Assembly (NCBI RefSeq): GCF_005239225.2
Contig: NC_133302.1
Coordinates: 4,030,001 to 4,094,000 of the forward strand
Direction: 5' to 3'
DNA length: 64,000 nucleotides
DNA from: Populus alba
Taxonomy: Eukaryota > Streptophyta > Magnoliopsida > Malpighiales > Salicaceae
Below are positions 20,777 through 32,189 of the stretch, piece after piece. Position 1 is the stretch's first letter; each line of letters opens with the position of its first letter. A program made the translations under genes and the position numbers. Under the pieces are notes generated by a model, which was not told where the DNA came from, did no database searches, and worked only from the letters and a program-made list of their open reading frames with translations.

Positions 20777-22839
20777 GATGCCTCCTTGGGACAAGTTCAC
20801 TTACTTTTGAAACAAGTGGGCATGTCTCAAAAAAATATGGCTGAGAGGGTTTAATATTTCAGACTAAAATTTGATTTGACCATATTAGATTTTCACAACA
20901 AGCAGATAAGTCTTATTGTGAAAATAAAATATAATAGTTAACATTGAAAATTTTGAATGGATCTTAATTGAGATTTATCAAATCAAATGATAGAATATTC
21001 AGGTTCGATACCTTATTTGAAACTGTTATATATTGAAGGATCAAACAAAATTTATCTTTATACCAAAATAACAACCAACACTTTGACCGGCCTGCTGGAA
21101 CATTTTTTCATTGGAAGTGGTCACTGTAACATCTTGTTTTGAAGATCTCATTGTTCTGAATCCAATAACACAACCCGTTCGTGATTCCAGCTAGTGGTTA
21201 AAGAGCTATAACATATTAAAGATTTTGATTCATTTTCTCTTCCTTCTCTTGATATGCATGCACTCATATTGTTTGATGAATTATTTTCTTCATTCCCGTT
21301 GATGTTCTTTCAAGTTAGGAGAGATTGTTTGCCTTTTCAACAGTACAGGAAATTTGTTGTTTCCTGTTCTTTTGGCGTTAAATGCTTTCACTGAATAGGA
21401 ATTGTTCTCTATGGTCTTTAATGTCATGCCTTTTCAACAGTATAGGAAATAGAATTTGACTCCCCTATGCAATTTTCAGAGGAGAACACGGCACCCATGC
21501 AAGCAACCGACCTTGTTTTCGCAAACGGGAACCTTTTTTTTTTTTTTTCCTATTTTGTTGAACCGTAGATTTCTCAGAGCTTCATCAAAAAGTATGACTA
21601 TGAAAGCACATCACCTGCCCTTCTTTCTGTTGTAAATAGCATAGGTTCTTCTTGTTTCTTTATCGTCAGCACAACACTCTCTACCACTTAACACGTCACT
21701 GGTAGCTGGCTACTCTGCAGTAGGTAAGTGCGTCTTTATTCATTATTTGTTCTTACAACTGCAATTTTTTTTTTTTGAAGAAGAAGATTTTAACCCAGAA
21801 GAAAGATGCCCACCCTATTCGTGCTATCTCCGTATCTCTAGTTATGCAAGTGACTATTCATTGCTAGGTGGCATCGAACCCCCCAAAGCTCATTGAAAGT
21901 CTGAAGCGGTTGGCCAAGTCTGCTCCCATGTTTGACTGTTCCATCGAGGGATCTCCTTTGTTGGAAACCAAACCATCACTGCAGCTATTTCAATGTCCTT
22001 TTCATCACCAACCAAGTCTTTATCAATGTCAATAGCATCAGATTTATGACCATCAATGCTGACCGGAGCAGAGTTGTGACCCTTAATTCCAATTGCATCA
22101 GATCCATTGCCATCAAACTTCTCCTTGGTCCTATCTGGCACAAACCTCCGAGTATCAAATGATGCTAATAATCTTCTTTTTTTTTTTTTTGTCTTTGCAG
22201 ATTTTGCTTCAGCAAGACCTGCCCTCTGATGATCATCGTAATATTTTGTATGGGCTCACTTTCATCTTCTCATTGAATTACCACGGAGTTGTCGTAACAG
22301 TAGCCGCAGAGTCAACAAATCCTTCAGCTTTTAAAGCAGCGACAATTTGCAGTTGCAGCTGCGGCTTCCACTCGTAGTAAAACACTAGCAACTAGTAAAG
22401 GAAGTGTTTATTCAGACCACATTTCATCATCATCATCATCTATGGCCACCAAGTTCCCTAATGTATTTTCTGCATTTCCTCAAAATCTGGTTCAAAGCAG
22501 CTGATATCACGCCACACTTAGTTGTATTAACCACTCCTAATGAACTATCAAGATGATTTGTTGCGTGACTTCAAGAATATTGAGAACTTTATAATCAACA
22601 TCGCGGTTTCTGTAGTTCACCATGAGACCAGTATCTATTCATCATCTTTTGCAGTTTTTCCGACTAAAAGAACACTGCATTTCCTTTCTTTCTGTTATAA
22701 CTGGCACAACTCCTTCTTCTCCTTTTACTATCAGCGCAGCCTCCACTGGTCTTAGCAGGTATGCATGGGGTTCTCTCTCTCCTTTTTTTTTTTTGTATAC
22801 TGTTGCAGCATTCTGTGGTGTCCTTATTCCTGATGCTAC
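20777..22839. other. Non-canonical 3' region of the Gypsy element, part 1
   Basis: No gag-pol similarity is seen. Two related plus-strand stretches occur, near 21610-21725 and 22680-22760 (ttctttctgtt...tatcgtcagcacaac / ctatcagcgcagcc). Splice-acceptor-like T-tracts ending in cag occur at 22178-22200 and 22783-22810, and a strong donor-like gtaagtgcg at about 21724. These suggest a carried host-gene piece or an extra internal region of the element, but no protein family was recognised. Continues at 28116 after the nested Copia. Confidence 0.45.
22835..22839. other. Target-site duplication GCTAC (left) of nested Copia
   Basis: GCTAC is repeated at 28116-28120 just outside the opposite LTR. 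Confidence 0.95.
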
Positions 22840-23152
22840 TGAAGGAATTATCAATTTATATAGAAATGTAATAGAAATGAAGAAGAGCAAAGAGTATATA
22901 GGAAGAAGAACAGAGAATCAAACTGTTAGTATAGAAGCAGAAGACGAATTCTTGCACTGTTGTATATTTGCTTTTGCTTTAACTATTACATTCATTATTC
23001 TCTGTTTATATATGCAGCATAAGAAGATACTATACGGAGAAATATGCATGCTAACAGATTCTCCTTTAACAAATAATGCTAACAACTTTGTAACAATATT
23101 AATTCCTAATCTTCTGACACTTGGCAGCATTAGGATCGTTGATATCTTCACA
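22840..23152 (-). repeat. Nested Copia 3' LTR
   Basis: Runs tgaaggaattatcaat to gatatcttcaca on the plus strand, 313 bp, identical by eye to 27803-28115. The pol frame runs a short way into it before its stop at 23099-23101. Confidence 0.95.
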
Positions 23153-26100
23153 TGCTCCCTCAATCACATGCTGGGAGGAACCAAGCATGAGATTGGAACA
23201 ATGATGCTGAAATAGAGAAATGGAAAGGCCTTTGGTGAGGATATCAGCAAACTGATCACAAGAGGAGACATGTTGAACCAGTAAATCACCCATGATAACC
23301 CGCTCTCTCACAAAATGATAATCAATCTGAAGATGCTTCATCCTGGAATGGAACACTGGATTGGAAGCAAGGGAGATAGCAGAAATATTATCACAATGAA
23401 TTAAAGGTGGAAGAAGTAAAGGAATATGAATGTCACATAGGAGCTGACGAATCCAGGCAAGTTCAGCAGCAGTGATTGCGAGAGCGCGATATTCAGCCTC
23501 CGTTGACGAACGAGAAACAGTATGTTGTTTCTTAGAAGCCCAAGAAATAGGGCTGGAACCAAAATACACAAGAGAACCAGAGATAGACCGACGGTCATTA
23601 GGATCTCCAGCCCAGTCGGCATCACTGTAGGCCTGCAAATGAAGAGGACCAGGACGAAAGTGAAGGCCAAGATGTAGGGTACCTTTGAGATATCGTAAAA
23701 TACGTTTGACGGCGACAACATGAGAAACCATCGGATTATGCATGAACTGGCAAGCTTGATTCACTGAAAAGGCAATATCAGGCCTGGTGAAAGTGAGATA
23801 TTGCAAGGCTCCCACAATGCTCCTGTATTGCTGCGGATTAGAATAGGGCTGGCCATCATCTTTGAGCAAGTGATGATGAGGAAGACAAGGAGTAGCACAA
23901 GACTTGGAATTCTGCAAATCAACCCTGGCAAGTAAGTCAATGACATAGCTGGTTTGAGATACAAATAAACCAGTAGGCAGATAGGAAATCTGCAGCCCCA
24001 AAAAGTGATGCAAGGGACCCAAGTCTGTGAGGTCAAATTCGTGAGACAGAGCAGTAATAACAGATGAAATAAGGGAGGAATGGCTGCCAGTTAGAATGAT
24101 ATCGTCAACATAGAGGAGTAAGAGCAGAGTGCCATGAGAAGAGTGCTGAACAAACAAAGAGGAATCAGCAAGAGATGCTTGAAACCCCAAGCTGGGCAAA
24201 AAACTTGTGAAGCGCTCATTCCAGGCACGAGGAGCCTGCTTAAGACCATACAAAGACTTCTTCAGCCGGCAAACAAAATCAGAGGGATGAGCCTTACTAA
24301 CAAAGCCCTGAGGTTGTGTCATATAAACCTCCTCATGAAGAATGCCATGCAAGAATGCATTCTTCACATCAAGCTGCCGCAAGGACCAATGAAAGTGAGC
24401 TGCAAGGGCAAGAACCAGGCGAACAGTGGTGGGTTTCACCACAGGGCTGAAGGTTTCTCCATAGTCAATACCCTCCTCTTGACTAAACCCCTTAGCCACT
24501 AACCGAGCCTTATGACGAGCAATAGAACCATCAGCATGTTTCTTCAGTCGGTAGACCCATTTACAGCCAACAAGATTTCTGTCAGGTGGCAAAGCAACAA
24601 GGTCCCAAGTACCTTGGGCATGAAGGGCCTCAATTTCTTCCTGCATGGCTGATTGCCATGCAATAGTGGCAGAAGCAATTTTGAATGATCGAGGTTCAAC
24701 CTGCGAAAGATCAAGAGACTGAACAGTGGCAGAATATGCCTTTTTCTTGGAAATGCCATTCTTAGACCTTGTAGTCATGGGATGAATATTAATAGGGGAT
24801 AGAGGCAGAACAACACACAGTCGCTCAGGGTAGAAGTCTGGATCCAAGGGAAGAGGAGAAAGGGCAGGGGAGGGCAAGTAAGATGAGGGCTGTGAAGACA
24901 TACCAGTGGATGAAGAAGGTAAGGATGCAGAATGAGGAGAAACAAGAGGCAAAACAGAGTTAGTAAGAGATACAGATGGGGAAGAAGGAGAGACAACAGG
25001 CATATGCAGAGAGGGAGATACTGCTGGCAGAGGCACAGAAATATAAGGAAATACTGATTCATCAAAGAGTACATGGCGAGAGACAAAGATGCGATTGGTA
25101 TGAAGAGAAAAACAAATGTAACCTTTATATTGGCCGGCATAGCCTAAAAAGATGCATGTGGAAGTTTTGGGCTGTAGTTTATGAGTGTTATAAGGCCGAA
25201 GTAAAGGGAAACAAGCACAACCAAAGATACGCAAGTGATGGATGACAGGAGAGGAACCATACAGCAAGAAAAAAGGAGATTGCAGCTGGAGAATTTTACA
25301 AGGCAATCTATTAATCAAGTAGATGGAAGTAGCACAAGCATGAAACCAAAATTTAAGAGGGAGATGGGCAGTTTGTAACAAAGTGATGGCAGTTTCCACA
25401 ATATGGCGATGCTTTCTTTCAGCGAGACCATTTTGTTCAGGGGTATAGGGACATGACATTTGATGAACAATGCCCTTGGTAAGAAGATAGTTTTTGAAGT
25501 TGGTGCTAATATATTCACCACCTCCATCACTTTGGAAGACCCGAAGTGTGGCAGAAAATTGAGCAACTAAAAATGTATGGAAATGGACAAAAATAGAATA
25601 AACCTCTCCTTTATTGATCATTGGAAAAATCCAAGTGTACCGTGTACATTCATCAACAAAACTAACATAATATCTAAAGCCATCAATAGACATTACGGGT
25701 GCAGGACCCCAAACATCACTATGTATGATTTCTAAAGGGTGAAGTGACTTAACTGCTGGATATGGAAAAGGAAGCTTGGTAATTTTGCCCTCTAAACAAG
25801 TGGTGCAAACTGACGTGGTAGGATCTGTAGTGAAGGGAATCTGAGACTGAGTGAGAAGAGTGGACGTGATGCTATTAGAGGGATGACCAAATCTCTTGTG
25901 CCAAAGACCTGTTTGAACCTGTTGACCAAGATAGCAAGACTGTTTATGATGGGAAGCAGAGGCAAGTTGAAAAGGTGTGTGGGAACTAGAGGAAACAGAA
26001 AAAGGAATAGGATATAAACCGTGACTACACAGTCCCTTGAGGAGGACATTCCCCGTGAATTTGTCCTGAATCCAAAAACCAAAGTCATCACAAATAAATC

Positions 26101-26351
26101 GACAATGATTATCTTTACACAGTCTATAAACTGACAGTAGATGCTGAGACAGCTTAGGAACATGCAACACTTGGTGTAATTGTAATGAGCATTGCGGAAT
26201 AGGCAAAACAGAAGAGCCAGTACTAGAGATGCTCAAACCTGAACCTCCAGCAGTGGTTATAGCATCAGGACCAGAGTAAGGAGTAGCCTCCTGAAGTTGA
26301 GAGAAATCAGATGTCATGTGAGCTGTGGCGCCAGTATCAGCCACCCAAAAT
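23099..26351 (-). CDS. Nested Copia pol: protease, integrase, reverse transcriptase, RNase H
   Basis: One uninterrupted frame. It opens with protease WVADTGATAHM. GAG-pre-integrase LWHKRFGHPS and CTTCLEGK follow, then integrase with IHSDVWGP, FQSDGGGEY and TPEQNGLAERKHRHIVE. Reverse transcriptase has KWVYRLKKHADG, LDVKNAFLHG and YVDDIILTGS. RNase H has YSDADWAGD and SSTEAEYRAL. All three integrase acidic residues and the RT YVDD are present. The frame is also open upstream to 27037, but that part is a shadow of gag. Normal Copia elements read gag-pol as one polyprotein; here pol is offset by one base, so its translation needs a frameshift or a different copy's help. Function: reverse transcription and integration. 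Confidence 0.92.
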
Positions 26352-27569
26352 GGTTTCAGGAGGTGGAGGAAAGGTGGCAGCCATAGCACTAAGATTGTTG
26401 GAAGGAGGACGACCTTGATAGGAGAAGTTGCCTCGATGATAACATTGAATGGCAGAATGTCCAAACTTCCAGCAGATTTGACATTGAACAGAGGAGGTTG
26501 GGGCTGAGGTTTGGTTGTGACGTTGATAACAATCGGCAGCAACATGACCTCTCTTACCACAGATTTGGCAAGTAGTAATATCAGTTCCAGAACCAAGGAT
26601 ACCAGGATTAGAGCTTGGTGGAGCAGGATTGGGTTGAGCAGGATAATATCGTTGACCAGATGGGAAAGTATGGCGGCCTCTACCGCGACCACGAAACTGA
26701 GAGCCTCGGTGATGAAAATAACCACCAGTGTTATGACTGTTAAAACCATTCGGATAGCCATTAAAACCTCCATTGAAGCCAGAGGAAAATTGAGAAGTAG
26801 GAGCTGACTTGAAGGTGGAAGAAAGAGGATTAGAATTCCCTGCATCAAGAACCAGTGCCTTGCCTTGAGAGACTTGATTCTGAACATGCATAGCAGAGAC
26901 AAATGAAGAAGATGAATGAGTCTGCTCAATAGCAGCTTCTTCAGCAAGCAACTGAGACCGAAAATCTTTAAGAGATAACACATTATCTCTTCCTCGAACC
27001 ATACATCGAAATGTGTTATAGTCAGAGGAGAGGCCATTGAGAGCCAGGATCACAATATCCTCGTCTTCAAAATAAACTCCTGCAGTAGAGAGATGATCAC
27101 GGGCATCTTTGATTTTCTGCAGATACTGAGACACCGGTTCTGAACCTTTCTTGATAGTTTGAAGTTCACTTTTCATCTGAAAGATACGTGCCTTGGTTAC
27201 TGTAGAAAAACGATCCTGCAATTGAATCCACATATCCTGAGAGCTGATGCAGCCAATGATATAAGAAATGGCAGTAGAAGAAAGAGTAGCAATAAGTAGC
27301 TGCATAAGTGCTCTGTCATGCATTTTCCAAATCTGATGATCATCAGATTCAACACCCTCAATATCGGAATCTGTATCAAATCGATTTGGACATTTTCTGG
27401 TACCATCAACAAATCCTAGAATTCCATGACTCTCAAGAAGAATTTTCATTTGAAATTGCCAAACGAGATAGTTTGTATCATCAAGTTTTACTGTTATAGC
27501 AGTAGAGATTGCAGGAAGCAGAGAAGTGATAGGAGATTGAATAATATGAAGTTGAGAGCTAGTCACCAT
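26337..27569 (-). CDS. Nested Copia gag (nucleocapsid-like protein)
   Basis: 410 residues from MVTSSQLHIIQ. The N-terminal Copia gag part has VKLDDTNYLVWQFQMK; the UBN2-like middle has AISYIIGC, ARIFQMKSELQTIKKG and LSSDYNTF. A glycine/asparagine-rich stretch (FNGGFNGYPNGFNSHN) follows, then two CCHC zinc knuckles, CQICGKRGHVAADC and CQICWKFGHSAIQC, that bind RNA. It ends at a TGA just as the protease would begin, within a short T run. It packages element RNA in virus-like particles; the stop position is the element's only visible lesion. Confidence 0.9.
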   Translation of the reverse strand: MVTSSQLHIIQSPITSLLPAISTAITVKLDDTNYLVWQFQMKILLESHGILGFVDGTRKCPNRFDTDSDIEGVESDDHQIWKMHDRALMQLLIATLSSTAISYIIGCISSQDMWIQLQDRFSTVTKARIFQMKSELQTIKKGSEPVSQYLQKIKDARDHLSTAGVYFEDEDIVILALNGLSSDYNTFRCMVRGRDNVLSLKDFRSQLLAEEAAIEQTHSSSSFVSAMHVQNQVSQGKALVLDAGNSNPLSSTFKSAPTSQFSSGFNGGFNGYPNGFNSHNTGGYFHHRGSQFRGRGRGRHTFPSGQRYYPAQPNPAPPSSNPGILGSGTDITTCQICGKRGHVAADCYQRHNQTSAPTSSVQCQICWKFGHSAIQCYHRGNFSYQGRPPSNNLSAMAATFPPPPETILGG

Positions 27570-27790
27570 TTTTGAATGTAGAATGTAGGAGAAATAGAAA
27601 GTTGAAGAATATAATGTTCGGTGAAGTAATAGAAAAACTGGAGTTTTTCTAGAAGAGGAGAATCTGTTTTAGGCAATATATCAAATACCTGATGGGCACA
27701 TCAATAAGTACACAAGTTGTTTTATGAAGAGGATGAGAATAAAGCCAGAAGAATTCGGACGTCAATGGCCACAAGATCAAGAGTTACACA

Positions 27791-27802
27791 GCTCTGATAC
27801 CA
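27791..27802 (-). other. Primer-binding site of nested Copia
   Basis: On the minus strand TGGTATCAGAGC immediately follows the 5' LTR, complementary to initiator tRNA-Met. Confidence 0.92.
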
Positions 27803-28115
27803 TGAAGGAATTATCAATTTATATAGAAATGTAATAGAAATGAAGAAGAGCAAAGAGTATATAGGAAGAAGAACAGAGAATCAAACTGTTAGTATAGAAG
27901 CAGAAGACGAATTCTTGCACTGTTGTATATTTGCTTTTGCTTTAACTATTACATTCATTATTCTCTGTTTATATATGCAGCATAAGAAGATACTATACGG
28001 AGAAATATGCATGCTAACAGATTCTCCTTTAACAAATAATGCTAACAACTTTGTAACAATATTAATTCCTAATCTTCTGACACTTGGCAGCATTAGGATC
28101 GTTGATATCTTCACA
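27803..28115 (-). repeat. Nested Copia 5' LTR
   Basis: 313 bp, identical by eye to 22840-23152. The target duplication GCTAC follows at 28116-28120. It holds the element promoter by family knowledge. Confidence 0.95.
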
Positions 28116-29930
28116 GCTACCACCATGCTCTGCAACAACACCAATGCTAGCTTCACATACCTTCTCCACTGTATCGTTCCAAGCAATAAAAAAGAATGCA
28201 TCGCTAGCCAAAAAAGCTCCCTTGACCTCATCTCCTGCTTTCCTCATGGATATTCTCAAGCTTTCTAAGCGATTTGGTTGCCCGTTTCCCATGCCTAGCG
28301 TACAATTATTCTTTGTAATGACGTTGCTCTTAACAGCTGCACTACTGAAAACTTGTTGCTAGAGAATTTGGGACGCTTGTAACGTGAATATCAATCACTA
28401 CGTACTGTTGCTGGTGTAGGGCTGGAACAGAGCTGAGATGGAGCTGTGCTGTGGAGGACGGCTGTGATCTCGGTGCTGGTGGAGGAATGAAGAGTTGCTT
28501 GATGTTAAAGTTGATGCTGGTGCTGTATTTCGTGGTGGACCGAGTTAGAGCTGCTGTTGATGAAGATTCCAGCTGCTGGTGTGTCGAAGACTCCAGCTGC
28601 GTCAGTTGTGGAACAACAGAGATGGACGATGCTTAGCTTATGGTGGATGTAATGAAGAAGCTGGTAGCCATTGCTCCAACCCACTATCATCTTTTTACTG
28701 CCGAACTAGTAGATGCTGTACAAATTTTGACAAAATCTGCCATGGTGAAGCAGTGAAAGCACTTCTTAGTACAGCATCCTCTGATTGCCTTAGCCCAACC
28801 AATCCTTCTACAGCAACTGCTCAGAGACTAGAACCCGCTTTCTTCTTCCCAATGAATCAATAACAAGCTGCTGTAGAAGTAGCAGCTGCTACGACCAGCC
28901 AGCATGAGTCCTTCCAATGTTGCCGACGACGTTGCTTCTTCAAATAGCTAAAGTTCTGCTTCAATGAACACCACGACATTAACAATAACTGGCCCTACAA
29001 CAATGAACTTCAACCACCCAAACTTCCCAGGCAATGAAACTCAAATACTTGGCAATTTTGCAGAATGGCGCGTACCAGATTCTAATCCCTGCACATGTTG
29101 GGGGCAAAATAACTTAAGAGGAACTCATCCTCAAGCTATGCCTTTGTTTAATGGATCAATTCTATTCTCCTTGAATGCTTCATCCTTCACATCTTTAGTG
29201 ACAGCAACGGCCATCCACCCAGACACAACAAAGCCAACAGGGTCATCAAAATCCAATTCACTCCTATGTGGCCATTCAACTGTTGACAGTCAGTTTTCTA
29301 ATAGAAAAGTCACCACCTCCGGTATTCGAGCAGAGATCAATACAATATCCATTTCTCCTGTGGTAAATGAAGCCAACACAATCATTCTTTAAAAAATTAA
29401 AAGGACTATTGAAGACCAATCAAAAGGAGCTAGAAGTCATAGCCGGAGTATGCTGATGATTTCTCATGCTTTGGAATTTTTTTTTGTTTTGGTGACACTA
29501 GCTTATTGACTCTATGTTAAGAATAGATACTTTATGTAATAGAATTCTTCTTTCTATTAATAAAGTCTATATTTTGCCTTCGCTTGTGTCTTATCAACTG
29601 ATTTTCCATGTTATGATTGTGTTTTGAGGTTTACTTATCCCTCTTTTTCCATGTGAACAATCATATTGGCTTGAATAGCTTTAAAGGATGATGTGATTGT
29701 ACTCATAATAATTTCCAAGTTGCCTACGTACCTTTGTGGATAAAGAATCAAGTCACAACATAGTTCAAAATATTTTTTTTTTGCGTGACTGTACTTGGAA
29801 TGAATTCCAAGTTGCCTACGTACCTTTGTAGATAAAGGATCAAGTCATAACATAGTTCAATTTTTTTTTTTATGTGCCTTTCGCAGTTTTAGCTCGTGCG
29901 GGCCAGGAGCTACATCAGATTTCAAGCATA
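28116..29930. other. Non-canonical 3' region of the Gypsy element, part 2
   Basis: Joins 22839 across the Copia insertion. Protein-like tracts exist on the minus strand, for example ISMRKAGDEVKGAFLASDAF near 28190-28250 and FTTGEMDIVLISARIPEVV near 29310-29365, with stops between. A plus-strand frame at 28964-29392 (142 codons) overlaps them and is followed by an aataaag signal near 29560. None matches a family I recognise. At 29712-29860 two imperfect copies of an aagttgcctacgtacctttg motif lie in tandem, a kind of motif common near the 3' end of plant Gypsy elements. Confidence 0.45.
29712..29865 (-). repeat. Two-copy tandem motif in the Gypsy 3' region
   Basis: caagttgcctacgtacct..gtgataaag.atcaagtca.aacatagttca-type units occur at about 29717-29769 and 29807-29862, separated by a T tract. 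The minus-strand form (gaactatg...gacttgat...tacgtaggcaac) resembles a motif I know from plant Gypsy elements. Confidence 0.7.
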
Positions 29931-29934
29931 GTAT

Positions 29935-31205
29935 CTTTTTAAGAATTTGCCGTTGATAGGCTCAATCCTCAATCCATTCTCATCGATAATTTTGTAAGCT
30001 CCATTGGTGTAGACTTCTTGAACCACATAAGGGCCATCCTATTTGGAGAGGAACTTGTTGTCCATGCGTGTTGACATGATTATCGGGCGTTGTACTGCCA
30101 AGACAAGATCTCTTTCTTGGAATGAGCGTGGTCGCACCTTCTTGTTGAAAGCTCTATAGAGTCGTGCTTGATAACATTCTAATCGTTGCTGTGCCTCAAG
30201 ATGTTTTTCATCTAAAGCTTCAAGCTCTTCAAGGCGTAGACGAACATTGTCTTCATTGGAAAGCCCATCTTGGATTGCGATTCTTAAAGATGGAATTTGA
30301 CATTCTAGTGGAAGAACAACTTCAACCCCATATACCAAGGAGTATGGAGTAGCTTGAGTCGGCGTTCGAAATGTAGTACGATAAGCCCATAGCCCCTCCC
30401 CAATTCTCTCATACGAGTCCTTCTTCGAGCGATTCACCACCTTCTTGAGAATGTTGCATAAAGTCTTGTTAAAGGCTTTCGCCAAACCATTAGCTGGAGC
30501 ATTGTACATAGAAGAGTTATGTTGTTTGAAACTGAACTGTGCACACAACTTGTTCATGGTCGTATTGTAGAACTCCTTTCCATTATCAGTTATGATGTAT
30601 CTTGGTACCCCATAACGGTAAATGATGTTTGTTCAGATGAAGTTTACAACTGTCTCTTTCTTGACCTTTTTTAATGCTACAGCTTCTACCCACTTAGAGA
30701 AGTAATCTGTTGCAGCCAATATGTAAAGATGCCTCCCAGAGCTTTTTGGCAATGGTCCTACCACATCAAGTCCCCAAGCATCAAAGGGCCAAGGGGCAAC
30801 TGTAGGCTGTAAAGGCTCGAGTGGTTGGTGGATCAAATTAGCATGCAATTGACAACTTTGACATTTTCTAGCATAGTCTATACAATCCTTCACCATTATT
30901 GGCCAGTAATATCCCATTCTTTTGATCCGGAAGTGAAGTTTAGGGCCTGATTGGTGTGCTCCACAGATCCTCGAATGAGTTTCTTCTAGTGCTTTTGTTG
31001 CTTCTTCTTCTCCGAGACAGCGCAAAAAGACTCCATCAAAAGAGCGTCGATAAATAGTGTCTTGGAAGTATATGAAATGAGAAGCTCTTCGTCTTACCTC
31101 TGTCTTATGGCGTAGGTCTTTAGGTAGCTTTCCATGTCTCAAATACTCGACAAGCGGCTGGCGCCAGTCTTCTCTTTCAATCTCGTAAATAGAAACTACG
31201 CCCAC
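29935..31205 (-). pseudogene. Gypsy integrase, defective
   Basis: The minus strand gives an HHCC zinc domain (HSRICGAHQ then CQSCQLH), the core WGLDVVGPLP, DNGKEFYN and then the C-terminal part with RTPTQATPYSLVYG and VLAVQRP. Two lesions are visible. A TGA splits the core near 30634, and the third catalytic position reads GLAKAFNK where the family has a glutamate (AEAFNK/AEAVNK), at about 30488. A further stop lies after DNKFLSK at 30039. It cannot integrate DNA. Confidence 0.88.
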
Positions 31206-32092
31206 TTTTTCTTTCTCTTCTATGTCATGATTTAATGGTGGAACGACCCGTCTTTGACATACAGGGACTTTTATCTCCTCACTATATGATGCTAATGTTG
31301 ATGCCAGATTTGCTCAGGCATTGGCTTGCTTATTCTCTTTTCGTGGCACATGTTCTAAAGTGACACAATCAAGTGATAAGTGGCACCTGCATTCTTTAAG
31401 CCAAACGACATAACTTTATAGCAATATATCCCTTTCGGAGTTTGAAAAGCCATCTTCTCCTCATTTACTGGTGCCATTCGAATTTGATTATAGCCAGATG
31501 AACCGTCCATGAAGGTTAAACTCCGTGGTAGTGTCTACCATGATCTCAGTAATTGGAAGTGGAAAGTCATCTTTAGGACAAGCATTGTTAAGGTCTCGAA
31601 AATCCACACAAACACGCATTTGGCCATTCTTTTTTTTTTTACTAGCACAATATTTGAAATCCACGTAGGATACTTGACCTCGTGAATGAAACCTGCTTGG
31701 ATAATTTTATTGACTTTAGCCTCAATCTGTGATATGAGTTCAGGACGAAAGCGACGCTGAGTTTGTTTTACAGGTCTAACCCCATGTTTCACTACTAGTT
31801 GGTAGACAACAACCCTTGGGTCTAAACCTAGCATTTCATCATAAGACCAAGCAAAGATATCTTGATACTCCATCAAAAGTTCCATGTAATTCGCTTCCTC
31901 TTCAGGTGATAAGTTTGCATTGATGAAGGTTGGTCGTGGGTTTTCAACAGTTCCTAAGTTAACCTCTTTAAGTTCATCCATTGTAGGCTTATTTTTTGAT
32001 TCAAGGGAAGGTGGAGCTTTCTCAACATCTTCTTCGACGACAAACTTGTCATTATCATCTTCTTCAATAGGTGATTTGAAGTGAGACACATT
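31206..32092 (-). pseudogene. Gypsy reverse transcriptase/RNase H remnant with internal deletion
   Basis: The RT N-terminus is clear on the minus strand (DIFAWSYDEMLGLDP, VKQTQRRFRPE, IQAGFIHEVKYPTWISNIV, then FMDGSSGYNQIRMAP). The fingers/palm segment stops at VMSFGLKNAGA near 31390 and the sequence jumps to an RNase H tail (TLEHVPRKENKQANA). The catalytic YxDD block and most of RNase H are therefore missing. A frame shift also splits the front part near 31535. Confidence 0.87.
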
Positions 32093-32189
32093 ATTTCATC
32101 TTCTTCTACTTCATTAGAGGGGTTTGTTATCACTATTGTGTGTTTTTCCTTTCAATGTCTCTTCAACACTCACCACCCATTCATATTAT

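Larger units (their letters stand above)
22840..28115 (-). mobile_element. Nested Ty1/Copia retrotransposon, 5.28 kb, apparently young
   Basis: 313-bp TG...CA LTRs at both ends, read base by base as identical, with a GCTAC target duplication. On the minus strand the primer site TGGTATCAGAGC (27791-27802) directly abuts the 5' LTR and the tract TTGAGGGAGCA abuts the 3' LTR. Gag and pol cover the interior in the Copia order: gag, protease, integrase, RT, RNase H. The only clear defect is a one-base frame offset between gag and protease. It sits inside the Gypsy element and so postdates it. Confidence 0.96.

Noticed and set aside
26352..27037. Pol start at the ATG at 27037
   Set aside because: The stretch before about 26351 in that frame is the shadow of gag with its zinc knuckles; protease wording begins only after it.
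28964..29392. 142-codon plus-strand frame as a gene
   Set aside because: Composition is low in recognisable motifs, it overlaps protein-like minus-strand tracts, and it lies inside a retroelement. Kept only as part of the cargo observation.
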